A stretch of 64,000 bases of DNA from Agapanthus africanus (taxonomy: Eukaryota > Streptophyta > Magnoliopsida > Asparagales > Amaryllidaceae): the NCBI GenBank assembly GCA_030015575.1, contig JASDDO010000018.1, forward strand, positions 226,161,138-226,225,137, given 5' to 3'. The notes under the pieces are model-generated. The model searched no databases. It saw only the letters and a program-made list of their open reading frames with translations, and had not been told where the DNA came from. Shown one piece after another: positions 42,863 through 55,927 of the stretch. The position numbers and the translations under genes were made by a program. Numbering within the stretch: the first letter of the stretch is position 1; each line of letters starts with the position of its first letter.

Positions 42863-44280
42863 TAGGGCCATCTGATAGCAGTGGTTGTAGTATCTCATAC
42901 TCAACCATCCCATAAAAGTCTCTCTCTGGGAAAATGCCTTCGTGAGTGGATCCGCCGTGTTATCCTCTGAGTCTGCTCTCCTAACCTCGATCACCCTGGA
43001 GATCAACTATCTCCATGATCAGGTGATACTGCCTTAGAATATGTCTGGATCACTGATGGGACCGGCGTTCCTTGGCATAAGCCACAACTCCATTGTCACA
43101 CAATGGGAGGAACAAAGTTCATCTCATGAACTAATATACACCCAGACTGCCTCTTTGGTAGCATCTTAAGTAGCGATGTATCCAGCCTTTATTGTCTAGT
43201 ATGTCACGGTATCTAGCTTGGAACTCTTCCAACATACCGTCCCTTTACTGAGGGTAAAGACAATGCCTGTGACTGACACTCAGTCGTCATTATCACCCTG
43301 GAACACTTCCAGTGATTCTTCCCAGGATCAATTGATACCATCTCACTACAGCTAGTGAGTATTCTAACATCCATTTAGATCTATCTCATAGGTCCAAAAC
43401 CCAGGATTTAGTAGGTATCACTTTGATCCTATGTGGAGAATCATTATGATAGGTGGAGATTGATCGAGCGTAGCATAGGAAACTCTTTCCCTATCAAGAG
43501 TATGTCATCCACGTACTCTACGAGGATCATCACCATACTCCCTACTACCTTTTTGTATATACAAGGTTCATCTACCATTTTGATGATGTCAAACTCTTTG
43601 ACTAATTCATCAAAACAGACGTTCCAACTCTACGATGCCTGCTTTATCCTATAAAACATCTTGCACACGTTTCCGCTGCTCCCACTGTCTACGAGGCCCT
43701 CTGGCTGTGTACTTATAGACTCCCTTTTCTAAAACATCATTTAGAAAAGCTGTCATGACACCTAACCACCAGATATCGTAGTCATGGTATGTAGCCGTGG
43801 CAAGTAGAATCTGGATGGACTTAACCATAGATACTGGAAAAAGGTTTCATCATTATCCACGCCTGGTCAATGACGAAAACCTTTAACAAGTCTAGCTTTG
43901 AAAGTCTCAACTTTTCCATCTACACCAAGTAATCTTCTCAAGATATACTTGCTCCTGATGGGGATTTAACCCTTCAGATATAGCAACCAAAGTCCATACT
44001 TTATTGGTGTATAAGGATTCCATCTCAGATCGATAAACATCCAGCCATTCTTACAGAGTCTTACTCTCGATGGCCAGCTCGAAGCTAGTTGGGTCATCAT
44101 CTCATGATGCAATCCTCGCTCCCACTGTCATAGAGAAACAGAAGTATCTCTCAGGTGGGTGAGGAACCCTACTAGATCGGCGGAGAGGCTGAGGTTCGTT
44201 GGAATCTACTGAATCCTTTGGTTCTATCAAATCATCAGCTGCAGTTTGTATAGCTGGAACCTTTCCAGTTCTACATTACA
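42863..44280 (-). pseudogene. pol: Copia RNase H and RT remnant, element E
   Basis: On the minus strand this carries the RT YVDD site (43504-43515, within VEYVDDILLI), fragments around IDGKVETFKARLVK (near 43900) and the RNase H tail NTADPL near 42950. Scattered stops and frameshifts prevent an open frame. It parallels D 29572-30992. Confidence 0.75.
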
Positions 44281-45680
44281 GATTTTGCCTCGAGCTTTTC
44301 CGGATTTTGCTTTCAGACATAGGCCGGTCAACCCCAAATCTTAACTAGCTTAAGACATGGGCTCTTCCCTTTCCATATCACATATGAAATGGTAGGCAAC
44401 TGATTTGATTGGAACCCTATTCAATAGGTATGCAGCTTCTGAAGTGCATAACTCCCAAAAGGAAATAGGTAACTCAGTAGTACTCATCATAGAGCACACC
44501 ATATCAAATAAGGTATATCTGCTCCGCCCCGATATACCATCGTATGGTCTATCCGGAGGAGTAATCCTGAGAGAGAATCTCATTCTCCTTTAGAATAGTC
44601 CAGGATTTCCATGCTCAAGTATTCTCCTCCTTGATCACATCAAAGGACATAATACTTATACCCGTATTGGTTCTCTACTTCTAACTTATATTCTGTGAAT
44701 ATCTCAAAAGGTTCGGACTTGTGTTTCAACAGGAACATAGGTCCGAATCTTGAAAGATCATCAGAGAATGTAATGAAGTATAAAGAACCGGTCTTGCCAA
44801 GTGTAGACAGGGGACCTACATACATCAACATGTATCATCCCAAGAGTTCACTAACTCTTTCTCTGTTTCCAGTAAACGGAGCTATGGTCATCTTATCTCT
44901 GTGACATGACTGGCAAGTTTCATAAGATGTAAATTCAAACTGATTTAAATATGCATCTAATATGTAACTTCAGCCAGTCGGATCGCATTGATATGACCTA
45001 GTCTACAATGCCTGAAGAAGGATCCGTTCATTTTTGAACTCTTCCTCTTCTGTGTGTTCCGTATACTAAGAACTGTAGTTTGATTTAGAACATTAATGCT
45101 TTTAGATAACGTGCCTGAACCGATCAACTTTTGATATAGGAAATGTTCAAAACATTATCCAACAATACAAAATTTTATCGTTTCTTTACTAATAAAGAGA
45201 CAGATATGATTTTGCATAACATGTTTGGTATCTAATAACATTCGTTCAGAATCAATGTATTGGTAATACAGGGTGACAGTGACCAACAGTCTTGGCTGCA
45301 ACACTTGCCCCGTTTTCTGTCTCATGAAACTTATCACCCGTTCTCAGTTCTCTACCTTTCTGTAGCTTTATGTAACAGATTACATATCTGGGATCCTGAT
45401 CTGGTATCACATACCCAGGACGTAAAGGATACTGAGAAACAGTTCTCTGTAATGAACACACCCGAAGATGATGCATCAGCATGCACTCTCTTCGTTTGGG
45501 CGGCATGGGAATTTTGGTAATCCCCAATTTCCTGCTCTGTCTTATAACAATTATAAGTTGGAGCGGGACCAACATTACCCATCTCAGTATAACAAGCGGG
45601 TTCGGTCAATACTTCCGTATTATTATCTTGATTAAGGCGTGATATGGTCGCTACCTGGAGAGAGAGGGAAGAAAACACTC
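44281..45680 (-). pseudogene. pol: Copia integrase and pre-integrase remnant, element E
   Basis: Minus-strand pieces: FDMVCSMMSTTELPISFWEL and LNRVPIKSVAYH (44350-44583) from the end of the core; VGPLSTLGKTGSLYFITFSD (44640-44831) from the core start; GDKFHETENGASVAAKTVGH (45252-45575) from the pre-integrase segment. The deletion of the integrase C-terminus and the CATTACAG/CTACATTACA stop context at 44261-44280 are shared with D. Confidence 0.75.
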
Positions 45681-48600
45681 AGCGTATGCTCTTGCAAGAT
45701 CAGATTGGTTATTATTTTATCTAATCAGGATGGCTCCCACTGCTTTTTATCAAATCTTCCTTCAAACCCTAAAAGGAAAGACTAGCCGGGATTAATTACA
45801 CACTACAAGTTCGCCAATCTTTCAGCCAGGCCAGTGTCGGTACTTTGAGGGAGGTCCCCCGTGCTTTCGCACGAACCTAATTAATGTAAACCTCGTTCTC
45901 CCAGAGGCGTAACCCCGTTGACACCTTTCTAGACACCTACTTGATCGGCTAATTGTAATGTGTAAAACTTTCCCAGGAGTAACAATTACTCGCAGCGGGT
46001 ATCGGGATCCAACATCTCATAGAAGGTATGCAATCTCATTGCAAATTTCAACACTTGAAATTCCCGATAATATTTTGCCCCAAGCGATCTATGACCTTGA
46101 CTGAGTCAACAAATCATAGACCACAAGTAAAGTTCAACCCGTCATTTCTCGATTGAATTAAACCCACCCGCACGACCCTTGACTGAGTCAACAAGGCCGC
46201 ACGACTACCCTAATCCAATCGCATCATATGCTTTGCAGATAAGCACTAATCAGCTACCGCACACTACGCCTTGACTGAGTCAACAAACGCAGCACGAATA
46301 CTAACTAGGACTTATCTGAAATGACGGAGGGCTACGACAGGTTTTTAAGAAAACCTTTTGCGTAATGAACTTTATATCGTTGTAGAATCAAATAATTTTA
46401 AAATGGAGTGTTTTTGAGGCTTTTCTAGTTTTGCTAAAGGGGTCACTCCCGGTGAAGGGATCGTCGGCCCTTTCCTCGTCGAATGAGGTGCGGGATATAT
46501 CATATATATCACTGTGCAAAGCAAAAACTCTTAAAAGCAATCAAAAGACAAACCGAGTGTGTAGCATCTGCCAGTTATTGCTAAAGGAGTCACTCCCGGT
46601 GAAGGGATCTCGGTCCTTTCCTCATCGAATAAGGTGCAGGATATATCACATATACCTCTGTGCAAAGCAAGAACTGTAGCTACCTGTTTTATTTTTGAAA
46701 TTTGATTCTACAACATCTTAGGTTTCTTTTTCTTTCATTAATCATATTAATGAAGTCCCATCATTTAAGTACCTAAACATCACAGATAAATACGACGTAC
46801 ACTTATGCCATCCGCATTCGCCTCGATGTCCCCTCGTGCACCGTTAGGTTAGGTAACTAACGGCAGAGCGGGGCAGGGCTAGCGTGGGTGTAAAACATAA
46901 GTAACGCCTATATAATATATCATATATACTATATACAGTATCTATCACAGAACATATCACATGATCACATCACAGATATCGCACCAGAAGAATCATATGA
47001 AATATTGGATATACTAGGACGTCCGTGTTTTCAATATGAGCCAGTATAAAACACGGATTCCACGGTCGTGATGAATAGCCAAACCCACACCCCTAGACCC
47101 CTACGAGAGCGGCAAGCAACCCTACCAATTCTGGAGTTAGGAGACCCAGACTCGACTCCTCGAGTTGGTCTCCCACTGGACTCCAGAACCCGGTTACTTG
47201 TGCTCCCCTCCTTGGGTCTATCCTAGTGCGGAAAAGTAAATAATATACAAACGGTGACATCTTCCGCTACCTGGAAGTGCCCCAATAAAAGAATATTACA
47301 TACAAGTTTTTACATGAATGAAAATGAAAAACACTCATCTCACATAAAAAACCCCGGCCATTCAAACACGACAATCCAATATAACATATCCAGCAACACA
47401 TAACATAACATGTCATCAACGTAAGTAAATATGCGCATCCCAATTGTCGTTGACATATAGCAACGAAACCGGCGATATCACATATTACACTTACGGTCAC
47501 AGAAAAGAAAGTGTAAAACTACAACAGTTGGAATCCGCAACCACCTCAGACATCTCATACCTGACCAAATGAATTACTTAGACATCGCATGCCTAACAAT
47601 TATAAACCCCGCATTTTAGTCCCATTATCGAAAACACTTTTCAATATCAAGTCGGGCAATTCAACAAGATTCCCGACATCCTGATCGAATGCTCGTCGCA
47701 AACTTCAATAGACGGCTGCACCCCTGATGCCTCCGATGAAGTGCACAAAGGCGGAACACCGCTGCCGCGAGCACCCGGACGGATGCTTTCGGCGACGGGG
47801 TTCTCCTATAGTCACTTGGTCGGGGCTATGGAGTGAGGCTGTCTATTAAGTTTACCCGGCGAGTATCCGTGTACGCTACGTGATTGCGACGGACTTTTGA
47901 TCACATCAAAATTCCGTGGCAACCGATCAAGTGAGACTAAATTGCTAGATTTATAACATTCATCCAGTTATCTCATAACTTTTATGAATTCCAATTATTG
48001 TATCCCATTCCAGATAATTAGAAAATGTTAAACTTTCCGATCGAACAATCGAACACCCAAGTTTTCCCGATACAGCTCAACCCATGAAATAAGTTCAAAG
48101 ACATTCACTTCGTGCCTCAGTACCAACGGTCCAGCCGTAGAAGGGTCAAACCAACGCCTCACATGTGGCACGCCGTACTACCCCAAACCAGAAGGTTCAA
48201 AGGGCAGTTCAAGACGGTCACATAATCGAGTTAAGGTTTGTTGTCTTCTAGAGGGACCATCGCGTTACTTGCACTACTTAGAACGTCTTTAAACCTCGGA
48301 AAAATCCAACACTTGGAAATTTTCCGGCAGGGGAAAGATTGGGTATTTATATCCGGTCGAACTTTTTAACATATTCAAAAATTATCCGGAAGCCACATAG
48401 ACAAAATCAGATAATCCGATCGAATAATCGAATCCCCAAAACAACCCCAGAATACTCAACTCTTGAGTCAAATTAAAAATTCCCAGAAAACTCAGCATAA
48501 AAAAATAGGAGTTACTGTGCAAACAGGGAAGGATGACGTCATCATACGGCCGCGGAACCGCCGCAGAAGCCAGGCTTCTGCCGCGGTTCCGCCGCACTTT

Positions 48601-48782
48601 GGAGGAATCATGGACACGTGTTGCACAGTAATTCTTAAAATTACCTGCTGATTTTTCTGCATATTTTTAATTGACAAAAATCCACAAATTTGAAAAAAGT
48701 CCAGAGAGCATTATCGGGTTAGGGTTTCGGGTTCGTTCGGGTTTCAAACTTCGTCTACGCATCGCCTAAGGCTCTAGCTAGG
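45681..48782 (-). other. Long non-coding leader of element E
   Basis: It mirrors the leader of D: the module shared with G at about 45815-45945; three TTGACTGAGTCAACA repeats (from about 46093, 46179 and 46270); two direct repeats around 46437-46530 and 46567-46670; and the block shared with A near 48110-48290. The GC hairpin with ATGACGTCAT is at 48533-48592. No gag frame was found. Confidence 0.6.
48533..48592 (-). other. 20-bp hairpin plus TGACGTCA module in the E leader
   Basis: 48552-48571 pairs with 48573-48592 over 20 bp with a single mismatch. The stem consists of two GCGGAACCGC-type boxes around GCAGAAGCC/GGCTTCTGC. ATGACGTCAT lies at 48533-48542. In element orientation the hairpin comes ~190 nt after the primer site. 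Confidence 0.65.
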
Positions 48783-48793
48783 CTCTGATACCA
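48783..48793 (-). promoter_or_regulatory. Primer binding site, initiator-Met tRNA (element E)
   Basis: CTCTGATACCA on the plus strand, the reverse complement of TGGTATCAGAG, one base from the LTR, as in D. Confidence 0.85.
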
Positions 48794-48794
48794 C

Positions 48795-50995
48795 TGTAGG
48801 GTTCCTAGGCACGCTAATGAGGTCTCACAAGGCATCAACCATGCCAATTTCAAATTTTAGGGGTGCCGAGAAACCCTAGACTACGGATCGTTAACTAGAT
48901 ATCTAGGCGGAACTAGAACTAGTAAACTACTTTACTAAGAGAACGGAAATACAACCTTTGTAGATCTGGTCCTCCACCTCCATAGCTCCGCAATGAAGTC
49001 TCCTCGCTATACAAATGGAAACCCGGGCTCTAGCGTCGGTTTCATCGGAGAAATGGGCGCGCAAGGTCGTCGGCTTCGTGCCGAAGATGATCTACATCGA
49101 GGATTCACAAGATTAAGCTCCCACTTCACCAAGTCATGAAACTTGTGAAGAAAACACACTCTACTACTTGGCAAGAGGTAGAGGATGAAGAAATAGGAAG
49201 TGGGTTCACTTTAGAATTGGATTTCACACTCATTTTCAAGAGTTGCCATTGATGGAGGAAGGTTTCTTCTTCAAGAAGAAGAAGAAGAAGATGAAGATAT
49301 TATGATAAGTGTTTTCTAAAAAGAATATAATATGAATACTTATCATAATCCAACTCTAGTTAGGTGTAGAGAATTAACTAAGGTTAGGTTGTATGGTTAG
49401 GGTTAGAGAAAGAAACAAAATGGTCAACCATTTCAAAGCTTCATGAAGTTTCAAGGATAATCCAAAATTGGCCACCATTTTATTTCTTTCACAAATCAAT
49501 GAATAAATAAAAGAATAAGTAAATGAAGCATAAGAAACCCTAACCATTGACCAACCATGGTTTAAACCATACACCAAACTATCATGTATCATCAAACATG
49601 ATACATACAAGTGCACAAAACTATATCACATATACAATGTGCAAATGAAGTGAGAAAACCCATTTAAAGTGAACCAATACTAGTTAATGCAAAGTAATAT
49701 ATCAAATATATAATTATGCATTAAATCATTAAATCAACACTTGATTTAACGACCCGGTCATATCGCATATAACCGACTAATATTCAATGTATCGGCTTAT
49801 CGAATCAATGCTTGAATCGATAACTAGATTATATCGCATACAACCAATCGATACATTTATCGCGAGAATGGAATACGGTATCACATACACGCATTATTCT
49901 CGGTCCCGCACATATCTCATATGCGCTCCTATTTCGTTTCGCTTGAGCCAGGAAACCTCTGTGTAGGACTCTAAAGACTCGTCAATACGCCGGCAGCAGG
50001 TGATGATCATATCAATCACCCACAAGCCGCAAGCGGTCTGCTAAACGTAACGGCCACCCGGGTATTGAGCGATCAGAAGATCGACGAGCAAGCCCGCTCA
50101 TACTCTTGTGAATCCAACCAGTAACACTTACCGTACAGTCCGGTCTGATCGTCTGATATGTCGCATATCTCACCTAGGGGTGGTAAACGTCAGACCCCTT
50201 TAGCTCGATAAGTCGTGTCGATATGAGGTCTATAACTGTTCGAGAAACTACTGGTAACACTTACCAGTAAATCTCAGCAACCCTGGCCAGGGATTTCCGG
50301 TTATAGCCAATCGAACACAGTGCAACATCAACTCCCTATACCGGGAGAGACGAATCCCCTCCTATCGCTCATTGCCTCCATGTGACTCGGGACTGTACCC
50401 AAAAACCACCGTTTTGCACGCCCTCTTGGACATGGTACGATGGAAATCAAAGCACAGTGGGAACCACACAAGACTCTATGACGATCTCGGGTCAACAGAC
50501 TACTCTGTACCAGTGTCACCAGAGAACTGCCATCTGACGTAAGGTATAATACCATCTGGGAGTTCTCGGCGAGTCCGTCCAGTGTACCCAGTCTCTAATG
50601 AGCACCCGTATATCATCTCTGAGGTCAAACACCAATGGATATGGGATCATCCATCGCCCATCTGTATGGGTCGAGAAGGTATACGCTAGTCTACTCTGGT
50701 ATATCGATGCCCCGTCTCGATACACCCATGATTAGGGACTTTGAAGGATGTACTTATGGACTACCATGTCCCCACTAGTATGATCCGCATCATAGTCCAG
50801 GTAGTCAAGTACACATCCTAAGGGCTTTACCAACATGTAACAGAGAGACAATCAGTGTACACGTTAAGGTAAAGAGTAACCAGATAGCATACTATCATGT
50901 CGAGCAAGAAAGTCCTCCCTATATATGTCCCAGCATCCACTACAATAAACATCCTATGTATAGCAATGGCCTCTAGGGCATACATATAACTAACA
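48795..50995 (-). repeat. Element E 5' LTR
   Basis: 2201 bp; matches 40648-42847 with few substitutions. It includes the conserved block (about 50300-50730) also present in D and F. Confidence 0.93.
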
Positions 50996-51000
50996 CCGAA

Positions 51001-54000
51001 ATGGGAATTTGTGCTAACTAGGTTTTGGTTTAATGTAATTTAGAAAGATTAAAAATTTAGTAAATGCTTCTGTGGCCTAATTAAGATAATTAGTGAGTAT
51101 TGTGACCACTAGTTTGCTAAAATATCAAGACTTGTAGTAAAACGATTAACGACCCCCTTTACTAGACTTTTTGGAAATAAACCGATTTGATCAATTTATT
51201 GGTTTTGATAATTTGCATCCTATTTCATATATTTTTAGTGAGATGTAAAACCATGATTGGTACGTTTGGTGTTTTTCTTGATTGTTTGACGTTTGTACAT
51301 CGACATCGAGGGTTGCTTTAGGTATTCTTGCACGCGTAGGCGATAGGTTTTGACCTATGCATGATGCGCGTGCCGATTTGGTTTTCGTATTCCGTTTTGA
51401 TTTCGAATTGGGTTTTTATGCAATATGATACGTTGTGACATGTAGGTACCCCCATGTGGACTTCAAGATGACAAGCAAGTGCCTGGCGATGTCGGCACTG
51501 GCGAGCGAAGATCAAGTGAGTAGATTTATATCTACGGGGAGAAGTCGGGTGGATGGCGTATAGCACCCCTGCAGTTCATAGTATATTTATGATATATAAT
51601 TGGATATATATGTGGTTTATGATCCGTGGATGATTATCAAGTTATAATTATGTGTTTATGGTTAGTTTGGTGTTATTAGAAGGGAACTAGCATAGTTTCT
51701 TAGTCGCGAACCCTAGAATATGTTCATACCCACACGCACACACGCATTCGCATACATCTATTTTACTTGTGCGTATATGGGGATATGTATATATATGTAT
51801 ATATATATACACACATACACACACACATGGCTATGGGACTATGTATATATATAGATATACGTATATATATACATGGATTTTGAGGATAAGTACTTGGGTT
51901 TGGAGATGAGTCGATGAGATTGGGCTTGGGGCCATGAGATCGGTGATATGATATAGTTCGTATTTCAGATACGACATGATTTTTTAGCGGGATCTTTAGG
52001 CAAGGTGATTTCATACACACGCATGTATTACATAGATGGTATCAGTATTGTACTAGACTTAGATCAGTACCCCCAGATCATGATATATGATGGAATGGAT
52101 ACCAGACGAATAATGTGATATTTGACCCGTACCCAGATTTGGGAGGTCGTAAGATGGATTTACCGTACGAGCTATATATTGATGACAGATCCACACTCTT
52201 GACTCGAGGATGTCATATTATATAGGGATCGTATGGGATACTATTGAGGAGGGATCACCGACTATTATACACATATATATATCGACTCAGATTTAGGTAG
52301 TTTCCATACCCATTCCGATTGGTTGTTAGTTAGACCTGTAGTTACCTAGTAGATGCTAGACTGGACCCGAGTCATACCTATTTCCAAAACTAACGAATCG
52401 TGAGGATTTTAAAGACATGTAAAGGGATACTACGGATATTTCAAAAGACGTACCTTTTCTTAAAAACACCGTAGCCTTTATTTTCAAAACGCCACGATTC
52501 GTACTATTTCAAATGGCAAAACAGTATAACACCCGTGTAGCGATGTAGATTCCTTATTGTTACGTTATCATTCATGTTCCACATATTATTGTTGCAATCA
52601 CTATTCATTGCCATTTATCATGTTGTTATCGTCTCATTGCATATTTATTGTGTACTTAGTGATTATGAACCATGCTGTCAGGACACCAGCACCATTACCA
52701 ATGATGCGTATGTTCCACACACACTTACTTGCCGGCTCACACACATCATCATCGGTAATTGCCATGTCACGTACACTTTAGAAAACACTATTTCATTGAC
52801 ATAGCTTGCAAACTGATAGTTGCTACATGTTTTAGCTTTCATATGCTAGTTAATTTATTGCATGATATCGGATGCATCCATATATTCATTGGTTATGCAG
52901 TATTATGGAGATTTATGCCGGTTTTTCATTGTTTATTGATATCATGATATTGATGATTTCGTATCCTTCTTGAGATTTCTGGATTTGGGGAAAACCGCAA
53001 GGATTTATAAACTTATTATCCTTTTAACAATGCAAGTTGCGGTTTTCCCGTGATGTATGAGTCGTCCAACATAAGTTTTCAGGATTGCTGTTGGATTTCA
53101 AAACCCGATTCGAGAAGTTGGATGAACCGTCTCGGGTACATGGTGAGCCCGGTATGGTACCCCAGGACAAGAAGCTCGAGTTGTATTCAATGAGCCTGGC
53201 AGGGGAGCACTACCTACCGGTGATATTATTTGGACTCGTCGGTTATCCGGAGGATACCGGCCAGAGTCATGAGATGGTTATAGGCTGATCCGTTCTGCTG
53301 GAGCCCGTAGGCCGATCCCGTAGATGATACGGATGCCTGAGATATTGATATTTGAGATATAAGATATTGAGATTCAATAATGAGATACTGAGACTTATGT
53401 TTTGTGTCGATGCTTGACACTGATTTCTCTGTTGCATTCATTGGTGATACTTGATTGATATACATATAGAAATCTCTTTGATTAAAGAAAACAGTTGTCT
53501 CACTCATGATATATTCTGTTTCCATTCATAATGCATTCATACGTCATATATATCTGATATGTTGCTATCAGAGGCACTGACAAGAGCACGTAGTATTGCA
53601 CTTATTTGTAGATGGATCAGGATATTATTTGAGGATATTGCCTGATATGACTTAGGATAGCGTTATGCATTCGATTTCTACTCGTAGATGTTTTCTACTC
53701 ACGAGTTGGCTACTCACCCCCGTTGTGACACAGTTCCTTGCAGGTTTTGCCGTTCAGGTTTCGTTGCGGTTTTGCTGGCACACTGTTCCTTCCGGGTGAT
53801 TGCTTTGGTAGGTGGGTTCTTTGCATTAGGACCACCATTGTTTATTTATTATTTCAGTTGTATCTAGAAACTCCATCAACCAGATTGTATATTTGATAGA
53901 GATAAAGGCCAGACTTGTTATTCTTTCAACCTTAGAGTCGCACGATGTATTATTATGTTTTTCATGTTGTTTTGTGTTTCTTTGAGTTTTGATCGTCTCC

Positions 54001-54354
54001 TTTCGGCGTTGTATATTATATTGCTTGCGTGGTTGTGACCGTCGTTTGACGAAGAGCTAGCTCCTGCTTGGGGATGCCTTTTTTTGTATTTCGTATACTA
54101 TTCATGTTGTATCCCGTTTGGGGGCCAGTATTTATAAAGGAGACTCTGCCGAAATTTTCAGAAAATACTTGATGTTTTTAAAACGCATAATTCGGCTTAT
54201 GCTATTTAAACTACTTGCTTTAAATTGGTTTTTCCTTCACTCTAGTGCATCTTTTGGTTTTGATTTCTGGGTTTTGCTTACTTAGATTACGTATGCCTCG
54301 AGATGTTTCGTAATTTAAGTGCAAGTCACGCTTGGTACTTTTCGGGTCGTGACA
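51001..54354 (+). repeat. Element A 3' LTR, segment 2
   Basis: It resumes at ATGGGAATTTGTGCTAAC, matching 13681 onward, then 33784-36478 without the C insertion. Donor-like GTGAGT at 51516 and acceptor-like CAG at 53743 are kept. It ends GTGACA before the target repeat GATGT (54355-54359). Confidence 0.9.
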
Positions 54355-54359
54355 GATGT

Positions 54360-55587
54360 CCTCTGGATGATGCCGGTTCGATGGGCCCGATTATGTCAGT
54401 TTCCCACATTTTGAATGGCTAGCTAGCCACCGTTGGATGTAGCGGATTTGGATGCTGGTGGATAAAGTCCTCATGAATCTGGAACGAGTGGTATTGCTTC
54501 GCGTATTCGAGGCAGTCTTGGATCATCGTGGGCCAATAGTAGCCTATCCTTTTGATCTTCAGTTTCATCTTCGGCCCGGCTTGATGAGAACAGCAGAGTC
54601 CGTCGTGAGTTTCTTGGACGACGCACTTTGCCTCTTCAGGTCCCAGGCATCTTAGACATAGAGAATCAAATGATCTCTTATATAAAGTGTCATTGATGAA
54701 GGCGAAGGATAGAGCTCGTTTCATGAGCTGATGTCTTGAGGACGCATCTTCAGGTGTTCGACGGAATTTGAAGTAGTCTATGAAGACTTCTCTCCAATCC
54801 TCAGCCTTTTCCTGGTCTTTTATGTGTAGGGCTGTCTTTTTGGTCGCTTCTTTCTCTTTAGACGACTCCGGAGATATTTCTACTAGTGCAAGAACCCGAC
54901 GGCTTTGCACAACGATCCTCACATCATCGAGGTTTTCATCAACCAGTTCTTTAGCGAGTTTGGCTAACGCATCTGCCTTGCTATTCTCCGCTCGCGGTAT
55001 GCTTTCTAGGGCGTAAGAAGAGATTTCGGTCAGCAGTTGCTGCACTCTCTCACCGTACTTTACCAACTCCGGTTTGCACATTTCATAGTTGCCATTTACT
55101 TCACTAACGACCAGCTGAGAATCTCCGTATAAGAGGAAGTATTCAATTCCCATATCGACAGCGATCTCAAGACCTGCTTTCAAAGCTTCATATTCGGCTT
55201 CATTTTTTGTCCTCGGCTCTGTTAAGGAGAAGGCAAAGCGCATTATCCCTCCTTGTGGAGTCACGAAGATGAGGCCTACCCTAGATTTGATTATGGGGAA
55301 GCTGTGCTTTCGCTTCTTCATGGAAGACGCTCCATCGAAGTAGAGTTCCCATCGGGTATCGCTCTCTCCTCTCTCCCTGTCGATTGTGTCAAACGCCTGC
55401 TCGTCTGGTAATTCGCAATTTAAAGGTGATTCGGCAGGTATCGGATGCTCGGCGAGGAAGTCGGCGATGGCTGGCCTTTCACTGCCTTGAGAGGACGATA
55501 TGTTATCGAGAATTCAATTAAGTGTAGGGTCCATTTAGCGAGTCGTCCTGTTAGTATGGCTCTTGACATCAAATACTTGAGAGGATC
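54360..55587 (-). pseudogene. pol: Tat-lineage RNase H, second RNase H and integrase N-terminus (element T)
   Basis: Read leftward: LTGRLAKWTLHLIEFSITY (end of the RT-linked RNase H), a one-base loss near 55475, then IADFLAEHPIPAESPLNCEL. A second RNase H follows (YFDGASS at 55322-55342, NEAEYEALKAG, YGDSQLVV). This tandem RNase H is a Tat-clade trait. The integrase zinc finger has its His residues (THDGLCCSHQ), but the CxxC reads KQYHSFQ, so both Cys are lost. TAG at 54419-54421 replaces Trp in HPTVASWPF. The frame then runs to SSRGH and continues at 328. Confidence 0.88.
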
Positions 55588-55927
55588 TGTTAGTTGTATG
55601 TATGCCCTAGAGACCATTATCATATATATGATGTATATTATATTAGATGCTTGGACATATATAGAGAGGGCTTTCTTGCTCGACATGATAGTATGCTATC
55701 TGGTTGCTCTTTATCTTAACAGGTATACTGGTCTCTTGATACTGTCTTATGGTTACATGTTGGTAAAGCCCTTAGGATGTGTACTTGACTACCAGGATTA
55801 TTATGCAGATCATATTAATGGGGCCATGGTAGTCCATAAGTTAATCCTTTAATGTTCCTAGTCATGGGTGTATCGAGACAGGGCATCGATATACCAGAGT
55901 AGACTAGTGTATACGCTTCTCGACCCA
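55588..55927 (+). repeat. Element F: copia LTR start, split by G
   Basis: It starts TGTTAGTTGTATGTATGCCC, related to the D LTR, and inserted in the RNase H region of T. The preceding GGATC (55583-55587) would be its target repeat; the other copy lies beyond the window. It is cut at target ACCCA (55923-55927) by G and resumes at 63551. Confidence 0.85.

Larger units (their letters stand above)
40648..50995 (-). mobile_element. Element E: non-autonomous copia element, sister family of D
   Basis: 10,348 bp on the minus strand between CCGAA repeats (40643-40647, 50996-51000). LTRs are at 40648-42847 (2200 bp) and 48795-50995 (2201 bp). The Met-tRNA primer site is at 48783-48793 (minus). It has the same architecture and many of the same lesions as D, but LTR sequence outside the conserved block differs clearly. 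Pol is less broken: YVDD is intact at 43504-43515. No Gag or protease was seen. Confidence 0.92.
329..54354 (+). mobile_element. Element A: non-autonomous long-LTR gypsy element carrying nested B, C(D) and E
   Basis: The element begins TGTAACG and ends GTGACA, flanked by GATGT at 324-328 and 54355-54359. After removing nested elements and their duplicated targets, the 5' LTR is about 4750 bp (329-1130, 13064-14316, 33784-36478). The 3' LTR is about 4771 bp (39231-40647, 51001-54354). The interior (36479-39230) is only 2752 bp and has no gag-pol ORF. The start of the interior and the U5 end resemble element B, so A is probably a large derivative (LARD-like) of a Tekay/Del-type chromovirus. Transposition would need proteins supplied by a relative such as B. 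Confidence 0.9.
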
